DNA from: Candidatus Dependentiae bacterium
GTDB taxonomy: Bacteria; Babelota; Babeliae; Babelales; RVW-14
DNA length: 64,000 bases
Direction of reading: 5' to 3'
Assembly: GCA_018266175.1 (NCBI GenBank)
Contig: JAFEAY010000003.1
Span: 372,001 to 436,000 of the forward strand
This document shows positions 52,332 to 60,840 of this stretch, piece by piece; position 1 is the first letter of the stretch; every line of letters starts with the position of its first letter. The notes beneath the pieces were generated by a model that was not told the origin of the DNA, ran no database searches, and worked only from the letters and a program-made list of their open reading frames with translations. A program made the translations under genes and the position numbers.

Positions 52332-53213
52332 TTATTCAATAACCAGCCACTTTTCAGGATTTTTTAAGAAATGCTCTATGACAAGCCGATTAAAATTATG
52401 ACTCGTTTTATTTGCCTTAACGCTTCCTATGAGATTTTTGCCTAACAAACTTAAGTCTCCAATTAAATCAAGAAACTTATGCCGTACGCACTCATCAGGA
52501 AGTCGCATTTCGTTAAGAAGTTCTCCATTGCCGATCACCAAAGAATTACCCAAAGAAGTCCCTTGTGCCAACTTGTGATGACGCAGAAAGGGTAGCTGCT
52601 CTAAAAATCCAAACGTTCGCGCTGGAGCAATTTCATGCATAAAAAAATCTTGCGTTACCTGACCTGTTAATACAGGATTACCATTAAGTGGATGTATGAA
52701 ATCTGCGTTGTAATCAATAAAAAGAGCTGGTTTAAAACCTCTTTCATCTTGGTGCTGATCGAGAACTGCAGGCTCAATGAACATAGATCGCCCTTTATCA
52801 TCGGCAAATTCAAGCCGTTCACGCGGAGTAATCCATTGCTTAGATGCATCTTGTTCAAGCACTCCAATATCAACAATTCCCTGAACAAAGAGCAATGCAC
52901 TTCCATCAAGAATAGGAATTTCGGTGCCACTCACAAGAATATCAACATTATCAATACCCATAAGCATAAGTGCTGCCATAAGATGCTCAACCGTGCTGAG
53001 CGCCCATTGGTTGGTACGTATAACTGTTGCATGCATGGCGGGATCTGGGATAACAGATCCAACACGAATAATTTGATCAGGATTTTGCTCGTTAATAAAA
53101 GAAATGCCACTTTTGGCATCAGCAGGTTTGAGTGTAATTGAGCATGGAGCACCAGTATGGACTCCAAGACCTTGAAAAAAAATCTCGCCACGGAGCGTCT
53201 GTTGTTTATTCAC
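52332..53213 (-). CDS. lpxC: UDP-3-O-acyl-N-acetylglucosamine deacetylase
   Basis: Committed step of lipid A synthesis. Zinc ligands are His77 (STVEHLMAAL), His235 and Asp239 (RHKFLDLIGDL), and the catalytic His262 is in NKTSHNFNR; other conserved segments are GLGVHTG and PARTFGF. I start it at GTG 53213, preceded by GAAGGTCTTTTT, because this aligns with the family start (MxKQxTL). The frame open to 53246 would begin inside the rplM terminator. 293 residues is normal. The gene shows that the organism makes lipid A. Confidence 0.94.
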   Translation of the reverse strand: MNKQQTLRGEIFFQGLGVHTGAPCSITLKPADAKSGISFINEQNPDQIIRVGSVIPDPAMHATVIRTNQWALSTVEHLMAALMLMGIDNVDILVSGTEIPILDGSALLFVQGIVDIGVLEQDASKQWITPRERLEFADDKGRSMFIEPAVLDQHQDERGFKPALFIDYNADFIHPLNGNPVLTGQVTQDFFMHEIAPARTFGFLEQLPFLRHHKLAQGTSLGNSLVIGNGELLNEMRLPDECVRHKFLDLIGDLSLLGKNLIGSVKANKTSHNFNRLVIEHFLKNPEKWLVIE

Positions 53214-53232
53214 AAAAAGACCTTCAAAATGA

Positions 53233-53262
53233 AAAAAGCTGAACATTAATGTTCAGCTTTTT
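53233..53262 (-). terminator. Terminator between rplM and lpxC
   Basis: A perfect 15+15 palindrome (AAAAAGCTGAACATT and its complement). On the minus strand it gives a GC-containing stem ending in CTTTTTT. It lies 24 bases after the rplM stop and argues against the longer lpxC frame. Confidence 0.85.
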
Positions 53263-53285
53263 ATAACTTAATTTTGCTTAGTCGT

Positions 53286-53705
53286 CTAGATTTGAGCTTT
53301 ATGCGGATGCTCGGTTCCAGGATAGACTTTAAGCTTGGTGATAAGCTTATCACTTAATTTATTCTTCGGAAGCATGCCTTTAACTGAATGCATGATTAGA
53401 TGAGAAGGATCTCTTTTTGAAAGCTCTTGAGCAGAGCGATTCTTCAAACCACTTCTCCAACCTGAGTAAAAATAATAGATCTTATCGGTCCATTTTTTAC
53501 CAGTCAGTTTGATCTTTGTGCAGTTAATAACAACAACATAGTCACCCGCATCGCCATGAGGAGTAAACTCTGGTTTGTCTTTTCCACGCAAAATGTTAGC
53601 AATTTCTGTAGACAACCGACCTAAAACCTTGTCAGTTGCGTCAATAAGATGCCATTTTGGGGCGCGGTCTTCTTTGCGAAGCATAAACGATTTGTTCATA
53701 TCCAT
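53286..53705 (-). CDS. rplM: 50S ribosomal protein L13
   Basis: Early large-subunit assembly protein. WHLIDATDKVLGRLSTEIAN, GDYVVVINCTKIKLTGKKW and VKGMLPKNKL...VYPGTEHPH are typical. ATG 53705 is chosen for GAGG spacing, and a GTG at 53714 is too close to it. About 139 residues. rpsI, its near-universal partner, is not next to it; lpxC follows after a terminator. Confidence 0.95.
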   Translation of the reverse strand: MDMNKSFMLRKEDRAPKWHLIDATDKVLGRLSTEIANILRGKDKPEFTPHGDAGDYVVVINCTKIKLTGKKWTDKIYYFYSGWRSGLKNRSAQELSKRDPSHLIMHSVKGMLPKNKLSDKLITKLKVYPGTEHPHKAQI

Positions 53706-53858
53706 GATCAGCACATCCTCATATTCTCAAAATCATTAATCTAAATTCTCGTACTTACTCCTGTAATCTTAGGCTTTCTCGGTAGTACGGGGAAACATCC
53801 TGAAGCGTAAGAAGGGTAAGAAAAGTCAATTTTTACTCACAAATGCATGAGTTTTCCT

Positions 53859-53887
53859 ATTCTACGGCATTTTTAAAGATGGGTCAA
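53859..53887 (-). promoter_or_regulatory. Promoter of rplM
   Basis: Minus strand: -35 TTGACC, exactly 17 bases, -10 TAGAAT. Expected start near 53852, leaving a leader of about 145 bases before rplM that contains small inverted repeats (ACTCA...TGAGT; GTACT...AGTAC). A regulated L13 leader is possible but not shown. Confidence 0.8.
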
Positions 53888-53935
53888 ATTAAATTAGCCT
53901 ATTCAACCAGAGTCAGCGCTACTTGAAAACTCACT

Positions 53936-53949
53936 TAATTGGCCAATTA
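53936..53949. other. 14-bp perfect palindrome upstream of the rplM promoter
   Basis: TAATTGGCCAATTA, about 50 bases upstream of the -35 box and just after the stop of the 113-aa gene. It could be a regulator site or the core of a weak hairpin; no T-run follows. Confidence 0.3.
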
Positions 53950-53966
53950 TCGGCTATGTACAATCA

Positions 53967-54308
53967 CTATTTAACTTCTCCAAGCAGACGTAAGGCCTTA
54001 TCCATATTATCAGCGGTCACTTTATTTTCGTCTAACTGAGACTCTTTTTCGAAAAGATATTTTTCAACATACTTAATAAATTCAATCATATCTACAGGTT
54101 TACCTTGAGAATCCTCAAGCATTATAAACCCAGATTTCCAGAAATTTATGAGGCTTATTCTTTTTTTAAAAATTATTTTAAGAGCTTCAAGAGTACCGTC
54201 ATCATAGCTATAAGCAGGATTTTCATCTGACATTGCTGTCACGTGAGACGAAAAAGGGATGCAACCAAGCACTATGAACAAACACACAACTTTCATAAAA
54301 GAATTCAT
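53967..54308 (-). CDS. Small secreted protein of unknown function, 113 aa
   Basis: Signal peptide MNSFMKVVCLFIVLGCIPFS ending near HVTA, then about 85 mostly helical residues rich in Lys, Glu and Asp (YSYDDGTLEALKIIFKKRIS). It follows the M49 peptidase gene by 26 bases and is the last gene of the long right-hand operon. No family recognised. Confidence 0.68.
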   Translation of the reverse strand: MNSFMKVVCLFIVLGCIPFSSHVTAMSDENPAYSYDDGTLEALKIIFKKRISLINFWKSGFIMLEDSQGKPVDMIEFIKYVEKYLFEKESQLDENKVTADNMDKALRLLGEVK

Positions 54309-54334
54309 TCAATTTCCTTATCAAAAAATACGAA

Positions 54335-56554
54335 TTACGACCACTTCTGAATAAGATCAAAAATATCAACCGGCCAGCTTGTTTGAACCGACCACGAACC
54401 ATCCTTTTGCAACTCAGGGACAAAATGAGGATTAATCACAACACGCTCCTTAAGATCATCAACTATCGTCTTCTCATTCCGTTTAAGAATCTTAAAATAG
54501 TCCCGATTAAGCGGCTTACCATAGGTATCAATCAACCAGCGAGCTTTAATACCATCAGCAGTTGATTTAATGGTTTGCGTCAGCACCATAAGATCTAAAA
54601 CAGCCTCTATCGACTTATTTAAGTCAACAATATCAATCCCCAGAACATCAAAATTCTGACCTTGCACATCAACAACTTCCTGCTGAAACTGCACGCCACC
54701 TTTTTCAACCAAGAAATTGGTGATAATGCAATTTGCCTGCGCATGAGCACCGGTAACTTCAGTTGCATCTTCATTTTGAGAAACAATACGGCGCAAAGCG
54801 GTATTAGCCATATCAAACAGAAGCCATTCGCGGAGTTCATCATCAGATAACTTTTGTGGCCATTTTTTAAGCAAACCATGTTCTTTCATGACGTCAAGAT
54901 GATTAAGAGAGATGTAGAGCGCAATAATTTCTGCACGAAGTTCTTCAATGGCCGAATCGGCCCCCGCCATAAACTTTGAAAAATTAGCGTTAGTAACGGG
55001 TATAGCATCGCCGACTTTGTGCTTTACACCATTAACTTTAAGTTCTTCGCCTTCTTGAAAGGTGTGCTTTGCATACTTACCGCTCCCATGACCAAGCGTT
55101 TCATGCAAAACCACATGGATATTCCAGAGATCGGTCATGATTGAAAAGTCTTGATCATGCGCTGCAAACCAGTCTGCTCGCTTTTTAAGATACATGAGTT
55201 TACGCGTCAGAAGAGGATTAATGGTTGCAGCAAGTCCTTTGTCTGCACGATAGATAATTTGCTTGGTCCCATGCTCAGAACGGATAACCGCGTCGTTGGG
55301 CAAACAATACGCTGCAGTTAAAAATAATGGTCCTAAATCACCCGTTGCCGATGCGACAATGCGCATGGTGGCATTTGGTAATGCTGCATCGCTACTCAAC
55401 ACATTGCGCTTGAATTCTTGCGGAAGAGGGAGCGCAGCTTCAATGGTAGGAAGCTCTTTTGAAAGATGGGTAAGATCAAAATCTGGATCCTGAATCGTTA
55501 CATCAGCTTGAAAACTGGCAACATCTCCCATAGGATCCAAGTATGATTCAATAAAGCCTAAGGTATAACTCACACGGCTTTTATCCTTAAGCCACTCAAT
55601 AGAATGAAGTGAAAATTCAGCTTCACTGCCCGTTTCCAAGCTTTTAATCAAATGCGCAAGGCTTGCTACCAAATGCTGATCAAAATGCTCAGGAAATTGT
55701 GCTGCATGAGCTTGTGCACGCTCAAGCCATTTCACCATTTCAGTAAGCTCTCTGCTATATTTACCGGAGACGGCATAATCAAGAACACGTGGTGTTCGCT
55801 TGCCCTGAGTGTCAACAGTATAATAACAGGCTCCGCCATTAAAAGCCTGCTCACTCACCACATCATAGTCTGCGCTGGTGAAAGTTTCTGAGCTACCTGG
55901 CTCATCGCCTTTGGCATAAATATTAACGGCACTTTTTTCGATACTTCCAGCAACTGTCAACGTTGGCTCATAGGTAGAGTCAAAAATAGTTCGTTCAAGA
56001 TCGAGCACCCTCTTTGCTTGACCTGTAAGCCCTAGTGCATTGAATGCTAAACTTATATTCTCTTGAGTGAGAGCGGTAAGTCCTATTTTACTTGGGGTTC
56101 GCTTTTCGTTTTCAGACTCTTTTTTGAAATATTGTCCATTATTAGCAAATAAATAAACTAAATATGTCTTTACTTGATCAATAAATTCTTGAGCCGAACT
56201 CTGTTTAAATACTAGAGAACCTGTTTTTTCAAGATCAATTAAACGCGCTTGTTCATCGCATAACAATTTAAACAAATCAAAAACCTCGCATCCATGACGA
56301 TGAACTTGATCCAATAAAATTCGATTTCCCGGAATACTTGCTTGATACATAAGCGCAATAAAGACTTTTTCCGCTTGGGAAAGTTTATTAAAATGCTCAG
56401 CTACATCTTGATTGTAGCTGATAAAAATTTCTTTGAACTGAGCAGTTTTTTTCGGTGCTGATGATAACATATCTGACCCTGACAACATAACAGTGTATAA
56501 TCCAATGCCAACAAGCATACAAAGTATAAAAATAATAAAAAATGATTGTTTCAC
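54335..56554 (-). CDS. Dipeptidyl-peptidase III-like zinc peptidase (family M49) with N-terminal signal anchor
   Basis: M49 enzymes release dipeptides from short peptides. The diagnostic HExxxH is HETLGH (His484, Glu485, His489), followed by GSGK, and the third ligand is in EELRAE (Glu538), 54 residues on, as in the family. Length (739) and the surrounding FSIMTDLWNIHVVLHE and ADSAIEELRAEIIALYIS fit. A hydrophobic N-terminus (FFIIFILCMLVGIGLYTVML) indicates export or membrane anchoring, whereas well-known eukaryotic DPP III is cytosolic. It is 30 bases after the ceramidase-like gene. Probably digests peptides in the periplasm or outside the cell. Confidence 0.88.
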   Translation of the reverse strand: MKQSFFIIFILCMLVGIGLYTVMLSGSDMLSSAPKKTAQFKEIFISYNQDVAEHFNKLSQAEKVFIALMYQASIPGNRILLDQVHRHGCEVFDLFKLLCDEQARLIDLEKTGSLVFKQSSAQEFIDQVKTYLVYLFANNGQYFKKESENEKRTPSKIGLTALTQENISLAFNALGLTGQAKRVLDLERTIFDSTYEPTLTVAGSIEKSAVNIYAKGDEPGSSETFTSADYDVVSEQAFNGGACYYTVDTQGKRTPRVLDYAVSGKYSRELTEMVKWLERAQAHAAQFPEHFDQHLVASLAHLIKSLETGSEAEFSLHSIEWLKDKSRVSYTLGFIESYLDPMGDVASFQADVTIQDPDFDLTHLSKELPTIEAALPLPQEFKRNVLSSDAALPNATMRIVASATGDLGPLFLTAAYCLPNDAVIRSEHGTKQIIYRADKGLAATINPLLTRKLMYLKKRADWFAAHDQDFSIMTDLWNIHVVLHETLGHGSGKYAKHTFQEGEELKVNGVKHKVGDAIPVTNANFSKFMAGADSAIEELRAEIIALYISLNHLDVMKEHGLLKKWPQKLSDDELREWLLFDMANTALRRIVSQNEDATEVTGAHAQANCIITNFLVEKGGVQFQQEVVDVQGQNFDVLGIDIVDLNKSIEAVLDLMVLTQTIKSTADGIKARWLIDTYGKPLNRDYFKILKRNEKTIVDDLKERVVINPHFVPELQKDGSWSVQTSWPVDIFDLIQKWS

Positions 56555-56583
56555 ACTTATCCCCTTTTAGCATTATCACCAAT

Positions 56584-57129
56584 TCAAGACTCTTCTACGT
56601 ACTGTAAAAAATAATGAGCTAACGCAGCCGCTGATAAATGCCATGCAACGTGAGGTAGAGTCCATCCCTTTTTACGTGCAAGATAGGCATCTGCAGCATT
56701 GATAAGACCGGCCAATGCAAGAGGAGTAAGAAGAATCGGATTATCAATTACAACTTGATACTCGCGTACTACTTTCGAAATAACAAGTGCAACACCAAGC
56801 TTATCTACATAAAGTAGCCATTCCTTTGGAATACTGTGGCTTAAAATTGATGCAATCCCAGCAAGTATTAATTCTGGAGAATTATTTTGAATGCCCGCAT
56901 ATATAAAACCAGTATTTGAAATTGTACATAAAAATTCTGCTACGTAAGGGCTTACCTTATACCAATTTTCACGCTGACTTTTTGGATCAGTCAATTTTCC
57001 AAAAAAATCTATTTTTGCTTCATCATCCTGATTAGTCCAGAACCCATTTTCACGTTCAAACATAGCCATTGTTAATGATGTATAAGAAATCAAAAACATG
57101 AATAATATAAACTTAATAACACAATGCAT
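56584..57129 (-). CDS. Ceramidase-like membrane hydrolase (CREST superfamily), 181 aa
   Basis: The order of conserved elements fits the alkaline ceramidase/PAQR/Per1 (CREST) superfamily: a GFW segment near residue 30, VSPYVAEFLCTISNTGFIYAG (Glu65 and Ser71-Asn72), Ser97-His98 in SILSHSIP, Asp109 in YVDKLG, and a C-terminal HVAWHLSAAALAHY (His160, His164). These Ser/His/Asp/His residues are the zinc and catalytic positions of the family. Several hydrophobic helices are present, and the N-terminus starts with a signal-like segment. If active it would hydrolyse an amide or ester in a membrane lipid. Bacteria without sphingolipids would meet ceramides in a host. Shorter than typical ceramidases (about 260). 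Confidence 0.65.
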   Translation of the reverse strand: MHCVIKFILFMFLISYTSLTMAMFERENGFWTNQDDEAKIDFFGKLTDPKSQRENWYKVSPYVAEFLCTISNTGFIYAGIQNNSPELILAGIASILSHSIPKEWLLYVDKLGVALVISKVVREYQVVIDNPILLTPLALAGLINAADAYLARKKGWTLPHVAWHLSAAALAHYFLQYVEES

Positions 57130-57138
57130 TGTAAGTCC

Positions 57139-57441
57139 CTAATTAAAATCTTTAAACGAAAAACTGATTTGCCCAACTAGTGTTAAAAGATGGTCATATG
57201 CAGATGAATGGCCAAGCGCTTCAAGATGGTCTCGCAGCGGCTTTCCACTCACGGTCAAACCATCTTCAATCACAACTTTAGTTTCAGTTTCTGTTAATGA
57301 ATTGCCCTCAAGCGCATTACTCGTGTAAGTCAATCCAATGCGATAGTATTCTTTAAGTTGTTGAACTTCACGCATAGTCAGGGGCTTCTTTGCAGCAAGC
57401 ATTTTTTTGAACTGGTCGATTCGCTCAATCGTTTTTGACAT
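57139..57441 (-). CDS. Truncated Fic-family protein: N-terminal module only
   Basis: 100 residues matching the N-terminal part of Fic AMP-transferases: REVQQLKEYYRIGLTYTSNA, LEGNSLTETETKVVIEDGLT, VSGKPLRDHLEALGHSSAYD. The segment TSNALEGN contains the inhibitory-helix pattern [ST]xxxE[GN]. The catalytic HPFxxGNGR core is absent, and the next frame downstream is the unrelated ceramidase-like gene 9 bases away, so the core is not hidden by a frameshift. It is either a decayed gene or a stand-alone inhibitory module resembling a Fic antitoxin. The ORF is intact with GAGGG upstream of its ATG. Confidence 0.75.
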   Translation of the reverse strand: MSKTIERIDQFKKMLAAKKPLTMREVQQLKEYYRIGLTYTSNALEGNSLTETETKVVIEDGLTVSGKPLRDHLEALGHSSAYDHLLTLVGQISFSFKDFN

Positions 57442-57465
57442 GATTAATACCCTCAGCTACTACTT

Positions 57466-59121
57466 TTATTTCTGAACAATGGCCTGCACAAAGGCTTTGA
57501 ATAATGGATGAACTTTGAGTGGGGAGCTCGTGAATTCTGGATGAAATTGAGTACCCACCATAAAACGATGTTTTGGGTGTTCTGCTATTTCGACCAAGTT
57601 TTTTTCTTTAAAAACTCCTGAAAAAACAACCCCCGCTTGTTCGTATTCCGCACGGTAGGCATTATTGAATTCATAGCGATGACGGTGACGCTCGATTACT
57701 TTATCTTGCCCATACGCGTCATGAGCTTTGGTACCCGGAACCAGTGAACACTCATAATTACCCAAGCGCATTGAAGCGCCTTTATCAACAACTCCAACCT
57801 GCTCTTCAAGTAATGCAACAACTGGATTTATTGTTTTAGGATTCATTTCGGTGCTATGCGCATCTTTTAAATTCAAGAGCGAACGGCCAGCTTCGATGAG
57901 CAACACCTGCATACCAAGACACAAACCCAAATACGGGATGTTGTGCTCTCGTGCAAAGCGTGCTGCTAAAATTTTCCCCTCAATTCCCCGCGTATCAAAG
58001 CCACCGGGCACCACAATACCATCAAGCTCCTTCAGTATTGCCCAAGCCCCTGCATCTGAATTGTACGAATCTTTTTCCAGTAATTCAGCTTCAATTACCT
58101 TGATTTGAACATCATGATTAAGGTAGTATCCTGCTGATTTAATCGCCTCAACAACACTAATATAAGGATCGTTACTCCCAACATATTTGGCAATAAGACC
58201 TACCGTAATTTTCCCGACAGGCTTTTCAATCAAAGCAATTAGATTTTTCCAGTTCGTTAAATCTGAAGGCCTGATATCTGGACATTGAAAATATTCTTGT
58301 ATTTTAATTCCGATACCCTGACGCTCTAAATCAACAAAAAGCTTATAAATTGGGTTCCAAGTCAATGACTGAAAGATCATTTGATGTCCAACACCACACA
58401 TTACTGCAAGCTTCTTGATTGCTGATGCATCAAGTGCCTTGTCAGAACGCAAGATCAGACAATCGGGAGCAAGACCAGCTCGCTTAAGCTCGATAACGCT
58501 ATGCTGTGTCGGCTTTGTTTTAATTTCACCAGTCCAACTAAGAAGCGGAACATAACTCAGGTGACCATGAAACATTCGATTACTTCCAAGATCTGCACGC
58601 AGCTGGCGCACAGTTTCAAGAAAGACCTCGCCTTCCATATCGCCAACGGTTCCACCAATTTCAACAAGAATAAATTCAGCATCGCTATCAAGTGCAAACT
58701 GCAGCAATCGCTGTTTGGTACTGTCAACAACATGCGGCACAAGCTGAATACAACGCCCTAAAAGCGCTCCTGTTCGCTCGTGCCGCAAAATTTCTTCAAA
58801 TATTTGTCCAGATGAAACGGATGAGCGGCGAGTAAGACTAATCCCAATCAAACGTTCGTAATGCCCTAAATCAAGGTCTGTTTCAGCACCATCTGAAGTT
58901 ACAAAAACTTCACCATGCTCAAGGGGGGACATTGTTCCAGGATCAACGTTAAGATAGGGATCCCACTTCATCACTGCAAGCGAATAGCCAGCATTTTTGA
59001 GCAAGACACCAAGCGAGGAAATGAGTACCCCTTTGCCCAGAGATGAACATACGCCACCAGTTATAATGATGAATTTTTTTTTACGTGCAATAACTTGTTC
59101 AACCAGTTTTGGTATGTTCAC
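57466..59121 (-). CDS. pyrG: CTP synthase
   Basis: Makes CTP from UTP using glutamine or ammonia. The synthetase domain shows FIIITGGVCSSLGKGVL, DPYLNVDPGTMSPLEHGEVF, DGAETDLDLGHYER and EIGGTVGDMEGEVF. The class I glutaminase domain shows GGFDTRGIEGK, YLGLCLGMQ (catalytic Cys) and TQFHPEFTSSP (His, Glu). 551 residues, normal. Sits in the right-hand operon between the histone-like gene and the Fic fragment. Confidence 0.97.
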   Translation of the reverse strand: MNIPKLVEQVIARKKKFIIITGGVCSSLGKGVLISSLGVLLKNAGYSLAVMKWDPYLNVDPGTMSPLEHGEVFVTSDGAETDLDLGHYERLIGISLTRRSSVSSGQIFEEILRHERTGALLGRCIQLVPHVVDSTKQRLLQFALDSDAEFILVEIGGTVGDMEGEVFLETVRQLRADLGSNRMFHGHLSYVPLLSWTGEIKTKPTQHSVIELKRAGLAPDCLILRSDKALDASAIKKLAVMCGVGHQMIFQSLTWNPIYKLFVDLERQGIGIKIQEYFQCPDIRPSDLTNWKNLIALIEKPVGKITVGLIAKYVGSNDPYISVVEAIKSAGYYLNHDVQIKVIEAELLEKDSYNSDAGAWAILKELDGIVVPGGFDTRGIEGKILAARFAREHNIPYLGLCLGMQVLLIEAGRSLLNLKDAHSTEMNPKTINPVVALLEEQVGVVDKGASMRLGNYECSLVPGTKAHDAYGQDKVIERHRHRYEFNNAYRAEYEQAGVVFSGVFKEKNLVEIAEHPKHRFMVGTQFHPEFTSSPLKVHPLFKAFVQAIVQK

Positions 59122-59147
59122 GCTCCGGCTCCTTTTTGGAATAATCG

Positions 59148-59492
59148 TTACTTCTTTTTAGCTACAGTCTTTTTTGTTTTTGCTTTTTGAGGAACAGCTT
59201 TCTTGGCCGCTGGCTTTTTTGCCGCTTCTTTTTTTACTGCCGATTTTGTTGCTGTTTTTTTTGTGGTTGTTTTTTTCGCAGCTGCGTGTTGAGCAACCGC
59301 TTTTTTAACTGCAGCACTTTTCTTGCTTTTTTTACTCTCTCCCTGTGTAGCAGCTTCTGTTGCTTCAACAAGTTCAGCAATCATGCTTGCACCACCAATA
59401 AGCTCTTGGAATACTTCAATATCCAAAATAACTGCAACTTTGCTGCCATCTTCATCAATGACATAAAAACAAGGTATTTCAAGATTCTTCAT
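59148..59492 (-). CDS. Small protein with antitoxin-like N-terminus and histone-H1-like Lys/Ala tail, 114 aa
   Basis: Residues 1-45 (CFYVIDEDGSKVAVILDIEV, FQELI) resemble the short beta-strand/helix start of Phd/RelB-type DNA-binding antitoxins or their degenerate relatives. From about residue 53 to the end the chain is almost only Lys, Ala, Thr and Val (KKSKKSAAVKKAVAQHAAAK), like the eukaryotic histone H1 tail or chlamydial Hc1. Probably binds nucleic acid through the tail. GGAG precedes the ATG. It is 26 bases upstream of pyrG in the same operon. Confidence 0.7.
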   Translation of the reverse strand: MKNLEIPCFYVIDEDGSKVAVILDIEVFQELIGGASMIAELVEATEAATQGESKKSKKSAAVKKAVAQHAAAKKTTTKKTATKSAVKKEAAKKPAAKKAVPQKAKTKKTVAKKK

Positions 59493-59514
59493 TACTACTC
59501 CTATGATAAAAATA

Positions 59515-60816
59515 TTACTCTCTTACGGTCTGCATCCAACGCTCAATTTCATCGGGCTGTCGCGGCAAATCAAAGCTCAAGCAAACAGCTCCATCATCGG
59601 TCATAACATAATCATCTTCAATACGTACACCCAATTTTTCATCAGGAATGTAAATTCCTGGTTCAATGGTAAATACATCACCAGGCATAAGCGGAGTGCT
59701 GTAATCACCAACATCATGAACATCAAGCCCAAGATAGTGACCAATTCCATGCACAAAGTAGTCAGCATAGCCGGCCTTTTTCAAAAATCCAACAGCTAGA
59801 TGATGCAACGATTCATCTTGATACTGAGAATTTTTTAAATACATGCCAGGCTTTGCAATGCTTTCAATATACTGCTGCGTATCTAAAACAAGTTGATAAA
59901 TTTCGCGCTGACGTGGTGTAAATTTTCCATTTGCTGGATAGGTTCTGGTAAGATCTGCAGCATAAAGCCCATACTCAGCACCAATATCAACAACCACCAA
60001 ATCTTCTTCCATAATTTGCTGATTGTTTTCAACATAGTGCAAGATGGTCGTGTTTTTACCCGTTGCTACAATGCTGGGAAATGAACGATTTGTTGATGCT
60101 ACATAAGTAAACATGTATTCGATAGCAGCTTGTACTTGATACTCAAACTTTCCTGCACCAATTTCACGCGCTGCAGCTTGCTGCGCCATGAGCGTCAATT
60201 GTACAGCTTTATAAATGAGATCAATTTCATATTGATCCTTGAATCGGCGCATTTCATGAACAAGTGGCGAAATATCTTGTGTTATCGATTTTAAAAGCGG
60301 AAACCATTCCTGAATCTGTTTTTGCAACATAATCGGAAACATATAACCGCTTACTGATAAATCAAGCAACGTAAAAAGATGAGATTTTTCATGAAGTGAT
60401 TGTTTGAGGTTTTTAAGCAAATTCTCATATTTATGCTGCTCAAAAAGAGGATGAAATGAGTATCCTTTTTCAATTTCACCAAGGGGGCGTATTTCATCAA
60501 ATCCATAATCATTTGCATCTTGACCAATCTTGAGCGTAACATTTACCCACTTTTCTCGCGAATCAGCATAACGTGGTAAATATAAATACTCTTTCCCATC
60601 CCAGTGCATACATAAAACCGCAGCCGGCTCTGTAAGTCCTGTTAAATAATAAAAAGAGCTTTCTTGTCGAAATGGAGCCCGTTCAGAAGTTTCAAACCCT
60701 GCACTGAGCATAATAATACCGCTATCCAGATGCGGATATTCATCTTGAAGAGCTTCGCGCAGTCGCTTTCGACGCTCCTTAAATAAAGCTTTATTTTGTG
60801 GTGGAACAAAAATCAT
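59515..60816 (-). CDS. pepP: Xaa-Pro aminopeptidase (M24B)
   Basis: Removes an N-terminal residue preceding proline. The N-terminal creatinase-like domain shows LSAGFETSERAPFRQESSFY and YLTGLTEP. Metal ligands in the pita-bread domain are in VVVDIGAEYG and YAADLTRTYP (Asp, Asp), VHGIGHYLGLDVHDVG (His), FTIEPGIYIP (Glu) and GVRIEDDYV (Glu). 433 residues, normal. No signal peptide. 22 bases upstream of the histone-like gene. Confidence 0.94.
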   Translation of the reverse strand: MIFVPPQNKALFKERRKRLREALQDEYPHLDSGIIMLSAGFETSERAPFRQESSFYYLTGLTEPAAVLCMHWDGKEYLYLPRYADSREKWVNVTLKIGQDANDYGFDEIRPLGEIEKGYSFHPLFEQHKYENLLKNLKQSLHEKSHLFTLLDLSVSGYMFPIMLQKQIQEWFPLLKSITQDISPLVHEMRRFKDQYEIDLIYKAVQLTLMAQQAAAREIGAGKFEYQVQAAIEYMFTYVASTNRSFPSIVATGKNTTILHYVENNQQIMEEDLVVVDIGAEYGLYAADLTRTYPANGKFTPRQREIYQLVLDTQQYIESIAKPGMYLKNSQYQDESLHHLAVGFLKKAGYADYFVHGIGHYLGLDVHDVGDYSTPLMPGDVFTIEPGIYIPDEKLGVRIEDDYVMTDDGAVCLSFDLPRQPDEIERWMQTVRE

Positions 60817-60840
60817 TCTTCTCCTTTAATTCTTTTATGA

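Noticed and set aside
53214-53246. N-terminal extension of LpxC from 53246
   Set aside because: It would start inside a perfect terminator hairpin and extends beyond the family start; the GTG at 53213 has a good ribosome-binding site.
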